Shown: in pieces, positions 35,623-44,533 of the stretch
Layout: every line of letters starts with the position of its first letter
How positions within the stretch are numbered: position 1 is the stretch's first letter
Assembly: GCF_002278135.3 (NCBI RefSeq)
Contig: NZ_CP029425.2
Location: 310,001-374,000 of the forward strand
Direction: 5' to 3'
DNA length: 64,000 nucleotides
Origin: Bradyrhizobium ottawaense
GTDB lineage: Bacteria; Pseudomonadota; Alphaproteobacteria; Rhizobiales; Xanthobacteraceae
Translations under genes and position numbers: made by a program
The notes under the pieces: generated by a model
Database searches by the model: none
The model's input: only the letters and a program-made list of their open reading frames with translations
Told to the model about the DNA's origin: nothing

Positions 35623-35704
35623 ATTCTCCGGCCAGCCGCGGTTGCAGAAGCCGTGCTCGAGCGACGCGCTGGAGGCGGCGCTGAAGGTGCGCGCCCTCGA
35701 TTAG
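35321..35704 (+). CDS. Single-domain response regulator
   Basis: A 127-residue CheY-like receiver. The acidic pocket is E19/D20/D21 (VLIVEDDP), the phospho-acceptor D64 (FALLDVEL), with T90 (FVTGYG) and K110 (QKPC) conserved. No output domain, so it would act on partners. It begins 4 bp past the inserted element and so has lost its original upstream DNA, and its first 300 bp are overlapped by the recombinase frame. It ends 3 bp before the convergent phoD gene. Confidence 0.9.
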   Translation: MTPALSNGSSWPADVLIVEDDPIIAIDFEDRLLGFGVTGVRTVGSVTQALGAIAKRAPDFALLDVELIRETSFAVAARLAALKIPFVFVTGYGAEARIPPEFSGQPRLQKPCSSDALEAALKVRALD

Positions 35705-35707
35705 CGA

Positions 35708-37249
35708 TCAGGCCTGCTTCGGATCGAGCGTGGTCGACCATAGCGCGACGTCGGCGCGGTCGCGCAAGGTCACCGTCATTTGGCCCGAGGCGCCGTCGAT
35801 CTTGACGTGACCGAAGAATTGCATGCCGGCGGACGGCGGCAGGTTCTGGCTGTCCTTGCCCGGCGCCTTGACGAAGCGCACCTCGGGCCCAAACGTGTTG
35901 TCGAGCGCGTTCGGACCGAACGTGCCGGCATGCAGCGGACCCGACACGAATTCCCAGAACGGCTCGAACTCCTGGAATTGTGCCTTGTTCGGATCGTAAT
36001 AATGCGCGGCAGCGTAGTGCACGTCCGCCGTCAACCACACCGTGTTGCTGATCGGCGCCATTTTGATGAAACGCAGCATGTCGGCAATCTCGAGCTCGCG
36101 GCCGCGCACCGGGCCGTCACCCTGCGCGACCGCTTCCGAGCCGCCCTTCGGCGTGTCCGACACGACGAGGCTGAGCGGCATGTCGGAGGCGATCACCTTC
36201 CAGGTCGCGCGCGAATTGAGCAGGCCGCGCTTGAGCCAAGCGATCTGGTCCGGGCCGAGGAAGTAGCTGGCGGGGCCGTAAGCGGTGTCCAGATTGGCGC
36301 CGTTCGGGCCGCGATAGCTGCGCTCGTCGAGCACGAACACGTCGAGATGCGGGCCGTAGGAGATCTGGCGATAGACCCGGCCCGGCTCAACGATGCTCTC
36401 GCGCATCGGATACATCTCGTGGAAGGCGCGGCCCGCGCGGGCGGCGAGCAAGGCGATGTCGCGCTCCTTGTAGGCGGCCGGCAATTCCTTCGACAGCGAC
36501 CAGTTGTTGGTCACTTCGTGGTCGTCCCATTGCACGAAGATCGGCACCTCGGCATTGAAGGCGCGGAGGTTTTCGTCGGTGAGATTGTATTTGTGCGCGG
36601 CGCGGTACTCGTCCAGCGTCTCGGCGACCTTGGCCTTCTCGGGGATGGTGACGTTCTTCCAGATCTTGCCGTCGGCGAGCTTCACCTCGGATTGAATCGG
36701 GCCGTCCGCGTAGATGGTGTCGCCCGAGTGCAGGAAGAAATCCGGACGGTGCTTGCGCATCGCCGAGAAGGTGAACATGCCGCCGTCGTCGGGATTGATG
36801 CCCCAGCCCTGGCCGGCGACGTCTCCGCCCCAGACGAAGCTGACGTCGCGGCGGTCGGCCGGCGCGGTGCGGAAGCGGCCGACCACCGGCTCGCCCTCGA
36901 TCGCGCTGTGGGAGAGATCGCGGAAGCGGACGCGGTAAAAGATGTCCTGGCTAGCAGGCAGGTTCTCGATCAGCATCTTCGCGGTGAAGTCGCTCTCGGG
37001 GAGCGCTGCGATCGGCGGTAGCGCGCGGGCATCCCTGAATGACTCCGTCGTCGCCACCTCGACCAGCATCTGCGCGGGCCGATCGGTGCGCGCCCACACC
37101 ACGCCGCCGTCGACAGTGACGTCGCCCGACTGCACGCCATGAGTGACCATCGGCCGATCGGCCGCGCGCGAGAGATAGGGCATCGCCATCGTGCCGAGCG
37201 CACCGGCGCCGGTGGCAAGGAAGCGGCGGCGGGAGAATTTGATGTTCAT
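35708..37249 (-). CDS. phoD: Alkaline phosphatase D (PhoD-like), Tat substrate
   Basis: 513 residues starting at ATG 37249. A twin-arginine signal (SRRRFLATGAGALGTM) exports the folded protein to the periplasm. The PhoD N-terminal domain precedes the metallophosphatase core: VWGGDVAGQGWG (first metal site), HSGDTIYADGP, QWDDHEVTNN and WLTADVHYAAAH carry the expected Asp/His/Asn ligands. PhoD enzymes use Ca and Fe and act on phosphomono- or diesters. No pho box is obvious upstream. Confidence 0.93.
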   Translation of the reverse strand: MNIKFSRRRFLATGAGALGTMAMPYLSRAADRPMVTHGVQSGDVTVDGGVVWARTDRPAQMLVEVATTESFRDARALPPIAALPESDFTAKMLIENLPASQDIFYRVRFRDLSHSAIEGEPVVGRFRTAPADRRDVSFVWGGDVAGQGWGINPDDGGMFTFSAMRKHRPDFFLHSGDTIYADGPIQSEVKLADGKIWKNVTIPEKAKVAETLDEYRAAHKYNLTDENLRAFNAEVPIFVQWDDHEVTNNWSLSKELPAAYKERDIALLAARAGRAFHEMYPMRESIVEPGRVYRQISYGPHLDVFVLDERSYRGPNGANLDTAYGPASYFLGPDQIAWLKRGLLNSRATWKVIASDMPLSLVVSDTPKGGSEAVAQGDGPVRGRELEIADMLRFIKMAPISNTVWLTADVHYAAAHYYDPNKAQFQEFEPFWEFVSGPLHAGTFGPNALDNTFGPEVRFVKAPGKDSQNLPPSAGMQFFGHVKIDGASGQMTVTLRDRADVALWSTTLDPKQA

Positions 37250-37280
37250 GGGACGGGTCCGCTGGCTACTGTCTTGCGCT

Positions 37281-37373
37281 GTCATTCCGGAGCGCGCGAA
37301 GCGCGAATCCGGAATCTCGAGAATCCCCGGTACGCAATTGCGTGCCTGGTCCTTCGGACCATCCCGGAATGAC
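37281..37373. repeat. Palindromic repeat family A, copy 2
   Basis: GTCATTCCGGAG to CCGGAATGAC with the internal CGGAATCTCGAG and GGTCCTTCGGACC stem; divergently oriented gap upstream of phoD. Confidence 0.8.
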
Positions 37374-37423
37374 CGTGGGAGCTATATTGAGACAATGTGA
37401 CGCAGCGATAACGCGCGCAAGCG

Positions 37424-38869
37424 TTACGCGTTGCCGGCGGCCCTGAACTGGGCGCCGGCGCGCTGCAGGTTCTGCGGCAGGCTGAACAGCACCGCCTTGC
37501 GGTCGGCGACGGCGGCGTGGAACTGATCCAGCGCGATGTTGAAGGCGGTGAGCGCGGCTTCCTCGATCGCGCCGTGATCGAAGCAGCGCAGCGTGTCGCG
37601 CAGGATCTCGTCAGCCTCGGTCTGCATCTGGTCGAGCTCTTCGGTCGTCTCGCATCTGCGTGCGGCGGCGATCATGTCGAGCAGCCGTTCGCGCTGATGG
37701 TTGTTGTTGTCGCGCTCGTCCTTCTTCAGATAGCCGGCGAACCAGGCGCCGATCGAGCCCATGGCGGACAACGCCATCAGGCTCCACCAGATGTAATCGC
37801 TGTATTTGTCGAGGAAGGTCTTTTCCTCGCCATCGACGAAGGCGGCAGCGCCCGGATGCACCGGGATCACCGCATCCTTGTCGGTGTCGGGCGTTTCGAT
37901 CTTCGCCGCCAGCGGGAATTCCGTCACCAGTTGCTGGCGCACGGCGAAGAGCTGGCGCGTGAACGCTGCGATGGTGGTTTCGGACACGCCTTTGCGCGCC
38001 ACGACGTGGTGCGAGAAGCTGATGGTCTTGACCTCGTCATCCGGGCGGGCGGGCGAGCCGCCATAGGTGCCGGCGGGAATCTCGGACGCTTCGTAGACCG
38101 GGTGGTTCTGCGCGATCGCATCCGCGGACTCGATCGCGAGGAAGCTGGGCGCGCCGAAATCCTTGGTGGAGGCGGCGATCGCATCTGCCGTGATTTTGCT
38201 GTTGACCGGGCCGGCCGCGAGATAGGCGTCGGCCTTCTGGGCCTTGATCGCTTCGGCGACCTCGTTGGCCGGGAATTGCACGATCTCGACCTTGGCGGGA
38301 TCGACGTTGTATTGCTGGAGGATCACCTTGAGCAGATTGACGTTGGCCTGGGTGCGGCCGACCACGCCGACGCGATGGCCGGCGAGCTGCGAGATCTTGG
38401 TAATCTTCGCGCCCCGCTTCTTGCCTTTGCCCGGTACGGACCACAGCACCACGACGTTCTTGCGCAGGGTCGCGACCGCTTGCGCGTTCTTGGGCACGTC
38501 GAGGTCGCCGCGCACGATGGCGAGATCGACCTTGCCTTCCGCAAGCGCATTGGCGCTGGCGGTGGCGCCGTCGGTCTGGATCGGTCGCAGCCGCACCTGG
38601 CCCTTGCTCTGCGTGAAGGCCTGCGTCAGCGCCTGCACGACCTTGACGTCGTCGCTGTTGGCGGGACCGACCGCGATCTTCAACGTCACGGGCCGCATGG
38701 CGAAGTAGTAGCCGCCGACGAGTGCGCCGATGATGGCAAGCACGAGCGCAAGAGACACGAGCGCGGTCTTCCGCGCCGCGGATCGCGGCGAAGGCGGAGA
38801 GGGCGTTTCGGCCAGGTCCAATCCCCCGGTCATCGATCTCCCAAACAGGCGCTTCAGGCTCAGTTTCAT
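37424..38869 (-). CDS. TAXI family TRAP solute-binding protein with membrane anchors
   Basis: 481 residues. An N-terminal helix (~34-56) anchors it, a TAXI binding domain follows (LKIAVGPANSDDVKVVQAL, DLAIVRGDLD, VGRTQANVNLLKVIL), then a second helix near residue 360 (YIWWSLMALSAMGSIGAWFAG) and a cytoplasmic helical tail. TAXI proteins normally feed TRAP-type 4TM/12TM permeases for C4-dicarboxylate-like or amino-acid-like substrates, but no permease gene is adjacent and the double anchor is atypical; it may be a sensor rather than a transporter subunit. Confidence 0.85.
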   Translation of the reverse strand: MKLSLKRLFGRSMTGGLDLAETPSPPSPRSAARKTALVSLALVLAIIGALVGGYYFAMRPVTLKIAVGPANSDDVKVVQALTQAFTQSKGQVRLRPIQTDGATASANALAEGKVDLAIVRGDLDVPKNAQAVATLRKNVVVLWSVPGKGKKRGAKITKISQLAGHRVGVVGRTQANVNLLKVILQQYNVDPAKVEIVQFPANEVAEAIKAQKADAYLAAGPVNSKITADAIAASTKDFGAPSFLAIESADAIAQNHPVYEASEIPAGTYGGSPARPDDEVKTISFSHHVVARKGVSETTIAAFTRQLFAVRQQLVTEFPLAAKIETPDTDKDAVIPVHPGAAAFVDGEEKTFLDKYSDYIWWSLMALSAMGSIGAWFAGYLKKDERDNNNHQRERLLDMIAAARRCETTEELDQMQTEADEILRDTLRCFDHGAIEEAALTAFNIALDQFHAAVADRKAVLFSLPQNLQRAGAQFRAAGNA

Positions 38870-39016
38870 CTTGGCCGGCGATTTACGCCCGTAATTGTAG
38901 CAAATTTCTTGTCCGGCGGGGTTACATCTCCGTCATGGTTAGCGGATGGCGGAAATCCCGTATGAACCCGGGCGTCAGCGGGGTGTTAGGGTAAAGTTCC
39001 CCTGAAGGACGGAGAT

Positions 39017-39313
39017 ATGACCATGGCAGAACGGCTCTCGGCGGAGGCGCGCAGGCAGGCGCTGGGCGGACTACCCGGTTGGGGCGAGGTTCAGGGCCGG
39101 GATGCCATCGGTAAAAGCTTTATCTTCAAGGATTTCAACGAGGCGTTCGGCTTCATGACCCGCGCCGCGCTGGCCGCCGAGAAGATGGATCACCACCCCG
39201 AATGGCGCAACGTCTACAAGACGGTGGAGGTGGTTCTGTCGACCCACGACGCCGGCGGCGTCACGGCGCTCGACATCGCGCTGGCCAAGACGATGAACGC
39301 GATCGCAGGCTGA
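39017..39313 (+). CDS. phhB: 4a-hydroxytetrahydrobiopterin dehydratase (PCD)
   Basis: 98 residues. The pterin dehydratase signature shows as [47 protein letters not shown], including the catalytic histidine pair (DHHPEW). It regenerates tetrahydrobiopterin after aromatic-amino-acid hydroxylation. The start may be 39017 or 39023 (two close ATGs); a GGACGGAGA run lies upstream. No phenylalanine hydroxylase is in the window. Confidence 0.93.
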   Translation: MTMAERLSAEARRQALGGLPGWGEVQGRDAIGKSFIFKDFNEAFGFMTRAALAAEKMDHHPEWRNVYKTVEVVLSTHDAGGVTALDIALAKTMNAIAG

Positions 39314-39411
39314 GACCGGCCGACGTCTTGCAGTGATCGGCCACATCCCCATCTTGTGATCAGTCGGGATGCGGCGGTCCGCCGCCCGGGCTGAACGGGA
39401 GTTTGTCGAAC

Positions 39412-39801
39412 ATGGCTGCCGAACACAGCGTCGGTTTCGAGCCGGCCGATCGGCTCGCGGAAGATCGCGAGAGCGTGCGCCGCCGCTTCTGGCGCAAGCT
39501 GAAGCGTGTCGCCGCGCAGCTGCCGTTCGCGGAAGACCTGCTTGCTGCTTATTACTGCGCGTTCGACCGGCAGACCCCGCGCCACGTCCAGGCCGCGCTG
39601 TTAGGTGCGATCGCCTATTTCATCCTGCCGTTCGATTTCGTCGCCGACGTGATGCCGGTCCTCGGCTTCGCCGACGACGCCGCCGTGCTCGCCACCGCCA
39701 TCCGCATGGTTTCCGGCCACATCACGAATGAGCATCGCGAAGCCGCGCGCGCTGTGCTGAAGCGCGGGGTGGGTGAGATGGAAGAAGGCGCGGCGCAGTA
39801 G
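39412..39801 (+). CDS. YkvA/DUF1232 family membrane protein
   Basis: 129 residues. The DUF1232 motif is ALLGAIAYFILPFDFVADVMPVLGFADDAAVL (helix plus acidic loop). N and C termini are charged. Small membrane protein of unknown function; the ATG at 39412 has GGGAG 10 bp upstream. Confidence 0.88.
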   Translation: MAAEHSVGFEPADRLAEDRESVRRRFWRKLKRVAAQLPFAEDLLAAYYCAFDRQTPRHVQAALLGAIAYFILPFDFVADVMPVLGFADDAAVLATAIRMVSGHITNEHREAARAVLKRGVGEMEEGAAQ

Positions 39802-39819
39802 GCGCGGTCTGCCAACGCT

Positions 39820-40010
39820 GTCATTCCCCGCGACCCGGCTACGCCAAGGCTTCGCCGGGGTTGAGGTCCAGGGGCGCCGAAGCTTTAGCGAAGGCGGCAG
39901 GCGGGGAATCCAGTACGCCGCGGCTCCTCGGTTCAATCGTGACTGCCTCTGGAAGACTGGATCGCCGCCCCAGCGCGCAAGTGCGTACAAGGCGGGCGAT
40001 GACAGCGAGC
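39820..40010. repeat. Palindromic intergenic element family G
   Basis: Starts TGTCATTCCCCGCG, contains GGCGGGGAATCCAGTA and ends GGGCGATGACAGC. It fills the gap between the convergent DUF1232 and TAXI genes. Confidence 0.55.
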
Positions 40011-40026
40011 GTGAGGAAGAAGCTCG

Positions 40027-41187
40027 CTACTTCTTCCCCGCCTCCACCCGCGCCTTCTCCGCGTCCCATGCCTGGAATTGCTTGAACAGCGTTTCCCTGT
40101 CCGCGTCGGACACGTTTGCGGCCGTGGGGCTCTGCTTCAGGAACGCCTCGAATCGTTGCCGTGTCACCGGCTCGACGCCGTGCTTGTCGAGCCATTGCTG
40201 CGCCACCGGCAATCTGTTCCACCCCGACAGGGGTGCCGCGAGCGAGACCTCCTTCCATTTGGGATGGAAAGGCGCGTTCTGGAGCGCCGGGAATTTCGTG
40301 AAGAACGCGTCCACGAACAGCGCGAGCTTGCGATAGCGCTCGGTGTTTGGCGCCCAGCTATAGGCCGCGAGCACCGCCGGCACCGCGATGGTGTCCACGC
40401 TCTCGCCCTCCTTGATCAGGTTCGGATAGTCCTTGGTCGTCAGCGTCGCCGGCAGATAGTCGCTCTGGAGCGGCTTTGCATAGTCAACCTTGGCAAGATG
40501 GAAGCGGCCGTCATTGTTGAAGGTCGAGACCGATTTGTACGGCTTGCCGCCGACCACGATGACGGCGTCGATCTCGCCGGCCTTCAATTTCTCCATCGCG
40601 ATGCGCTGCTCGACATAGACGAAGTTCGCCTTGATCCCGAGCCGCTCGAACACCGTGAGCGCGGTGACGAAGGTGCCGCCATTGGGCAGGTCGACGCTGA
40701 CCTTCTTGCCTTCGAGGTCTTTCAATGTCGCGATCGATTTCGGCGCGATCACCTGCATCTCTTCGTTGTAGAGCTTTGTCACATAGGTGAACTGCTTCTT
40801 GATGTCCTTGGCAAAACCCTTGCGCTCGAGATAGTCGAGCGTGTCGGCCCGCACGATGCCGAGATCGACGCCTTGCAGGAACAGGATGTCGGCAACGCTC
40901 TGCACCGAGCCGCGGCCGACGATCGGCAGCACGCGGATCTTGTTGCCGTCGTCGAGCACCGAGGCGAGGTCGGCGCCGAACTGCACGTAGGTGCCGCCGA
41001 TCGTGCCGGTGATCAGCGTGACGGTGTTGGCATTCAGCGCCTGCTTGGTCGAGGTCGAGCCGAACTGGAAGATGGCCTTCAGGCCGTCCGAGACCTTGGC
41101 CGGATCATATTCGGTCTGCTCGGCGCCGGCGGTGGAGGCATAGATCGTCATGATGGCGGCAAGTGCCATTCCAAAAGCGTTACGCAT
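40027..41187 (-). CDS. TAXI family TRAP solute-binding protein
   Basis: 386 residues, exported via signal peptide (cleaved after TAGA). NTVTLITGTIGGTYVQFGADL and IVGRGSVQSVADILFLQGVDLGIVRADTL are the TAXI hallmarks. The last 50 residues add a conserved-looking helical tail. It is a periplasmic binding protein for an unidentified substrate; no TRAP permease gene is beside it. It precedes a hypothetical gene on the same strand by 18 bp. Confidence 0.88.
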   Translation of the reverse strand: MRNAFGMALAAIMTIYASTAGAEQTEYDPAKVSDGLKAIFQFGSTSTKQALNANTVTLITGTIGGTYVQFGADLASVLDDGNKIRVLPIVGRGSVQSVADILFLQGVDLGIVRADTLDYLERKGFAKDIKKQFTYVTKLYNEEMQVIAPKSIATLKDLEGKKVSVDLPNGGTFVTALTVFERLGIKANFVYVEQRIAMEKLKAGEIDAVIVVGGKPYKSVSTFNNDGRFHLAKVDYAKPLQSDYLPATLTTKDYPNLIKEGESVDTIAVPAVLAAYSWAPNTERYRKLALFVDAFFTKFPALQNAPFHPKWKEVSLAAPLSGWNRLPVAQQWLDKHGVEPVTRQRFEAFLKQSPTAANVSDADRETLFKQFQAWDAEKARVEAGKK

Positions 41188-41205
41188 GATGTCCCCTGAA
41201 GAGTT

Positions 41206-42066
41206 CTAATTCTGAAACCGGACGAGGCGCTGGCGCGCCTCCGCCGATCCGAGTGATGCAGCCCGCTGGTACCAGTCACGTGCGGCGGATGCGTCGGCAA
41301 TGACACTTCGCGCATCGCTGGTGCCGAGCACCGTGGGATCATAGGTCTGCGCCAGCAGAAGCGCGGCCGTTGCATCTTGCGCATTGGCCGCGCGTTCGAG
41401 CAGCAGCCGCGCTGCGGCGATGTCACCGATCCTCAACAGGCCCTTCGCGCGCGTCATCAACCCTGCCAGCGTGTCGGCGTCGAGCGTCCTGACCGGCTCA
41501 GGCGGTGCAGGCTGCGCCGCGACGGGCTCCGGTGCCTGCACTGGTGCTTGCACTGGTCCTTGCGCTTGCAGCGCAACCTGATAGGCGGTCGCTATCGCTT
41601 CGCGGCTTGGCACCAGCGGTGCAGGGAGGTCCCGTGAGTCGGCGCTCGCCAGCGTCGTGTTGGACACGCGGGCCGGATCCTTGAGCGGGGTCTGCGGTGT
41701 CGCCGGCGCATTGGCCGACGCCATGGCCATGTCCGGCGCGACCCCCACCCAGCTACCGGCATTGGCGGTCAAGAAGCCGCGAAAGTCGGATTGATACAGT
41801 ACGGCCAGAACTGCCAGGGTGGACGCTGCCAGAACAGCGGCGAGAACACGCGGCACAATTCTGGAACGCAACTCCACCGGCGTATATTCGCTTGGGTCCG
41901 GCGCGCCGAGCGGATCGGACAGGAACAGCGGAATCGGATCGTCCTGCGAAAGATCGGCCCGTGCGGCGCGCGCACGGACAAAGGACGCGGTCGGTGGATG
42001 TGATGCGGCTCGATGGAAGTCGAGCGCACTCGACTCCTTCGACGGGCGGTACGCCGTCGTCTCCAT
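41206..42066 (-). CDS. Hypothetical membrane protein with Sel1-like repeats
   Basis: 286 residues from ATG 42066, with GGGGAG 8 bp upstream. A cytoplasmic N terminus, one helix (~75-100, RIVPRVLAAVLAASTLAVLAVLY), a Pro/Ala/Gln-rich linker (~125-195) and a C-terminal helical repeat region (LMTRAKGLLRIGDIAAARLLLERAANAQDATAALLLAQTYD...AARDWYQRAASLGSAEARQRL) with Sel1/TPR character. It is in the same orientation as, and directly upstream of, the second TAXI gene. Role unknown. Confidence 0.75.
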   Translation of the reverse strand: METTAYRPSKESSALDFHRAASHPPTASFVRARAARADLSQDDPIPLFLSDPLGAPDPSEYTPVELRSRIVPRVLAAVLAASTLAVLAVLYQSDFRGFLTANAGSWVGVAPDMAMASANAPATPQTPLKDPARVSNTTLASADSRDLPAPLVPSREAIATAYQVALQAQGPVQAPVQAPEPVAAQPAPPEPVRTLDADTLAGLMTRAKGLLRIGDIAAARLLLERAANAQDATAALLLAQTYDPTVLGTSDARSVIADASAARDWYQRAASLGSAEARQRLVRFQN

Positions 42067-42382
42067 GGTGATGCTCCCCATTACTAACGCAACGCAGGGG
42101 CATTCCCGGCTTCAGTCTTTTTATTGTTGTCCAGAAGTACCCCGCAAACTGGAGCCGGTAAATCGCCGTCTGAATCAGCCCAAAAAACGACGACGATTTG
42201 CGCGAATCGGGAGAGATTTGGGTTTGATTGCGGCGAGGCCGGGGAATGCACCGCAATTTTGGCGGGCATGGTTGAGGGAGCTTTACCAGGCGACGGCGCA
42301 CGAAAAAGCTGGCGCAGCTCAAGCGACGCCAGCGATTCTAGCGGTGACGGTTGTGTATGTGGCGATGGCGATGCCTACATCC
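42067..42382. other. 316-bp intergenic region without a clear gene
   Basis: No frame has convincing start, coding content and family match. It contains an A/T-rich patch (TTTTTATTGTTG near 42118) and the promoter of the divergent Sel1-like gene. The ORFs that cross it are continuations of neighbours' shadows. Confidence 0.55.
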
Positions 42383-43357
42383 TCACGGATGCAAAATCAC
42401 CTTGCCCATGGCCTGACGTCCCGCGAGCACCTTTAGTGCATCCGCCGTCTGCGCCAGCGGGAAAGTGCGGTCGACATGCGACGAGATCTTTCCTTCCGCG
42501 GTCCACTTCACGAGCTTCTCGAGATTGGCGCGGTTCTTCTCCGGATTCTGCCGCGTCCATGCGCCCCAGAACACGCCGCGGATGTCGCAGCCCTTCAGCA
42601 GCGCGAGGTTCAGCGGCATCTTCGGAATGTCGCCCGCGGCGAAACCGATCACGAGGAAGCGGCCTTCCCACGCGATCGAGCGCAGCGCCTGCTCGGCATA
42701 GGCACCACCAACCGGATCGAAGATGATGTCGACGCCCTTGCCGCCCGTGAGTTTTCGCAAGCCCTCCTTCAGATCCTCCTTGGCGTAGTTCAAGGTCAGC
42801 TCGGCGCCATGCGCCTTCGCGAATTCGAGCTTCTCGTCCGACGAAGCGCAGGCGATCACCTTCAATCCCATCAGCTTGCCGAGCTCGCAGGCGGCAAGGC
42901 CGGTGCCGCCGGCGGCGCCTAACACGGCAAGCGTCTCGCCCGGCTTCGGGCTGGCGCGATCTTCCAGCGCATGCAGCGCCGTCCCGTAGATGATGATGAT
43001 GCCGGCCGCGCGGTCGTAGTCGAGATTGTCGGGGATCTTCACGATCGACGCCGCCGGCAGCGCGATCTTCTCGCGCGCGCCGTTGTGGCCGCAGGAAGCG
43101 ACGACGCGATCGCCGACCTTCAGATCAGTCACGCCGGCGCCGATGCTCTCAATCACGCCCGCGACTTCCGCGGCCGGCGAGAACGGGAATGGCGGCTTGA
43201 TCTGGTACTTGCCCTGAATCATCAGGATGTCGAAGAAGTTCAGCGCCGCCGCCTTGATCGCGATCACCGCTTCGCCGGGACCGGCCACCGGATCCGGCAC
43301 TTCAGCCAGCACGAGATCGTCAGGCTGGCAATATTGCGAGCAGAGGATGGCTTTCAT
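42383..43357 (-). CDS. NADPH:quinone oxidoreductase family (zinc-free MDR)
   Basis: 324 residues. The medium-chain dehydrogenase fold lacks structural or catalytic zinc ligands. NADPH binding is at LAVLGAAGGTGLAACELGKLMG (A-x-x-G-x-G region), and FSPAAEVAGVIESIGAGVTDLKVGDRV is the N-terminal domain signature. It reduces quinones or alpha,beta-unsaturated carbonyls. Transcribed divergently from the dienoyl-CoA-reductase-like SDR. Confidence 0.93.
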   Translation of the reverse strand: MKAILCSQYCQPDDLVLAEVPDPVAGPGEAVIAIKAAALNFFDILMIQGKYQIKPPFPFSPAAEVAGVIESIGAGVTDLKVGDRVVASCGHNGAREKIALPAASIVKIPDNLDYDRAAGIIIIYGTALHALEDRASPKPGETLAVLGAAGGTGLAACELGKLMGLKVIACASSDEKLEFAKAHGAELTLNYAKEDLKEGLRKLTGGKGVDIIFDPVGGAYAEQALRSIAWEGRFLVIGFAAGDIPKMPLNLALLKGCDIRGVFWGAWTRQNPEKNRANLEKLVKWTAEGKISSHVDRTFPLAQTADALKVLAGRQAMGKVILHP

Positions 43358-43465
43358 GGCGGCACCTTGGGCGTTTCGAGTGGAATTATAGTTTGGCCGT
43401 TTCTGCCGGATTTAGGCACGGGCGACAATCCGGTTTCTTTGCTGGATGCCATGTTCGGCCTATCC

Positions 43466-43548
43466 TCGTCATTGCGAGCGGAGCGAAGCAATCCAGACTA
43501 TTTCCGCGGGACGGATTCCGGATTGCTTCGCTGCGCTCGCAACGACGG
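43466..43548. repeat. Inverted-repeat element family D
   Basis: TCGTCATTGCGAGCGGAGCG pairs with the inverted copy ending at 43548 (core GGATTGCTTCGCTGCGCTCG). It sits in the promoter region between two divergent genes and would lie just upstream of the SDR's ribosome-binding site. Confidence 0.75.
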
Positions 43549-43576
43549 AGCAAGAAGAAAAGGGAGGATTCAAACG

Positions 43577-44416
43577 ATGTTTGAAACAGGCCTGCTGAGG
43601 GACAAGCGCATCCTCGTCACCGGCGGCGGCTCGGGCCTCGGCGCCGCGATGGGGCGCCGTTTCCTTGCACTCGGCGCCGAGCTCGTGATCTGCGGCCGCA
43701 AGCTCGACCGGCTGGACGCAACCGCGAGCGAGATGCGCGACGAGACAGGTGGCAAGGTCACGACGATCGCCTGCGACATCCGCGACGGCGTGGCCGTCGA
43801 CAGCATGATGGAGCAGATCTGGCGCGAGGCGCCGCTCGATATCCTCGTCAACAACGCCGCTGCGACGTTCATCGCACAGAGCGAGCATCTATCGTTCCGA
43901 GCCGCCGATGCGATCCTCGCGCCGACGCTGCATGGCGCGATGTATTGCACGCTCGCTGCCGGCAGGCGCTGGATCGAGGACAAGCATGGCGGCGTCGTGC
44001 TCTCGATCCTCTCGACCTCGACCATCACCGGCCGCGCCTTCACCGTGCCGTCGGCGATGGCAAAGTCGGCGCTGCTGGCGATGACCAGAAGCCTCGCGGT
44101 GGAATGGGGGCCGAAAGCCATCCGCACCGTCGCCATCGCCCCGGGTCCGTTCCCGACCGCGGGCGCGTCGGGGCAGCTCCGCCCCGAAGGCCGTGACGAA
44201 GGCTGGACCGCGCGCAATCCGCTCGGCCGGACCGGGGAGCACAGCGAGCTTGCCGATCTCGCCAGCTTCCTGGTCTCGGACCGCGCCGGCTACATCAATG
44301 GCGAGATGGTCGTCATCGACGGTGGCGCGCATCTGCGCAGTTCCGGCGCCGAGGATTTACTGCGTTGGACCGAGACGCAATGGGCCGACCAGCGCGCCGC
44401 GCGATCCAAACCTTAA
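43577..44416 (+). CDS. SDR related to 2,4-dienoyl-CoA reductase
   Basis: 279 residues. Dinucleotide motif TGGGSGLGAAMG, NNAAATFI at beta-4, Ser in SILSTS. The usual YxxxK is replaced by PSAMAK (Ser at the Tyr position, Lys kept), as in the dienoyl-CoA reductase group, and LAVEWGPKAIR...APGPF is its typical ending. AGGGAGG lies 9 bp before the ATG at 43577. Likely role: reduction of dienoyl-CoA intermediates during unsaturated-fatty-acid degradation; the paired MDR gene is compatible. Confidence 0.85.
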   Translation: MFETGLLRDKRILVTGGGSGLGAAMGRRFLALGAELVICGRKLDRLDATASEMRDETGGKVTTIACDIRDGVAVDSMMEQIWREAPLDILVNNAAATFIAQSEHLSFRAADAILAPTLHGAMYCTLAAGRRWIEDKHGGVVLSILSTSTITGRAFTVPSAMAKSALLAMTRSLAVEWGPKAIRTVAIAPGPFPTAGASGQLRPEGRDEGWTARNPLGRTGEHSELADLASFLVSDRAGYINGEMVVIDGGAHLRSSGAEDLLRWTETQWADQRAARSKP

Positions 44417-44533
44417 GGCGCCGCTGATACCGCTAACTGCCTTCCCAAATTGGACTTTCCCGGCTATCCCTGCCGGGGGACAAAGCGCGGCCGGGCCATC
44501 TTCCAGTCACAATATTGAGGGAACCACTCCAGC

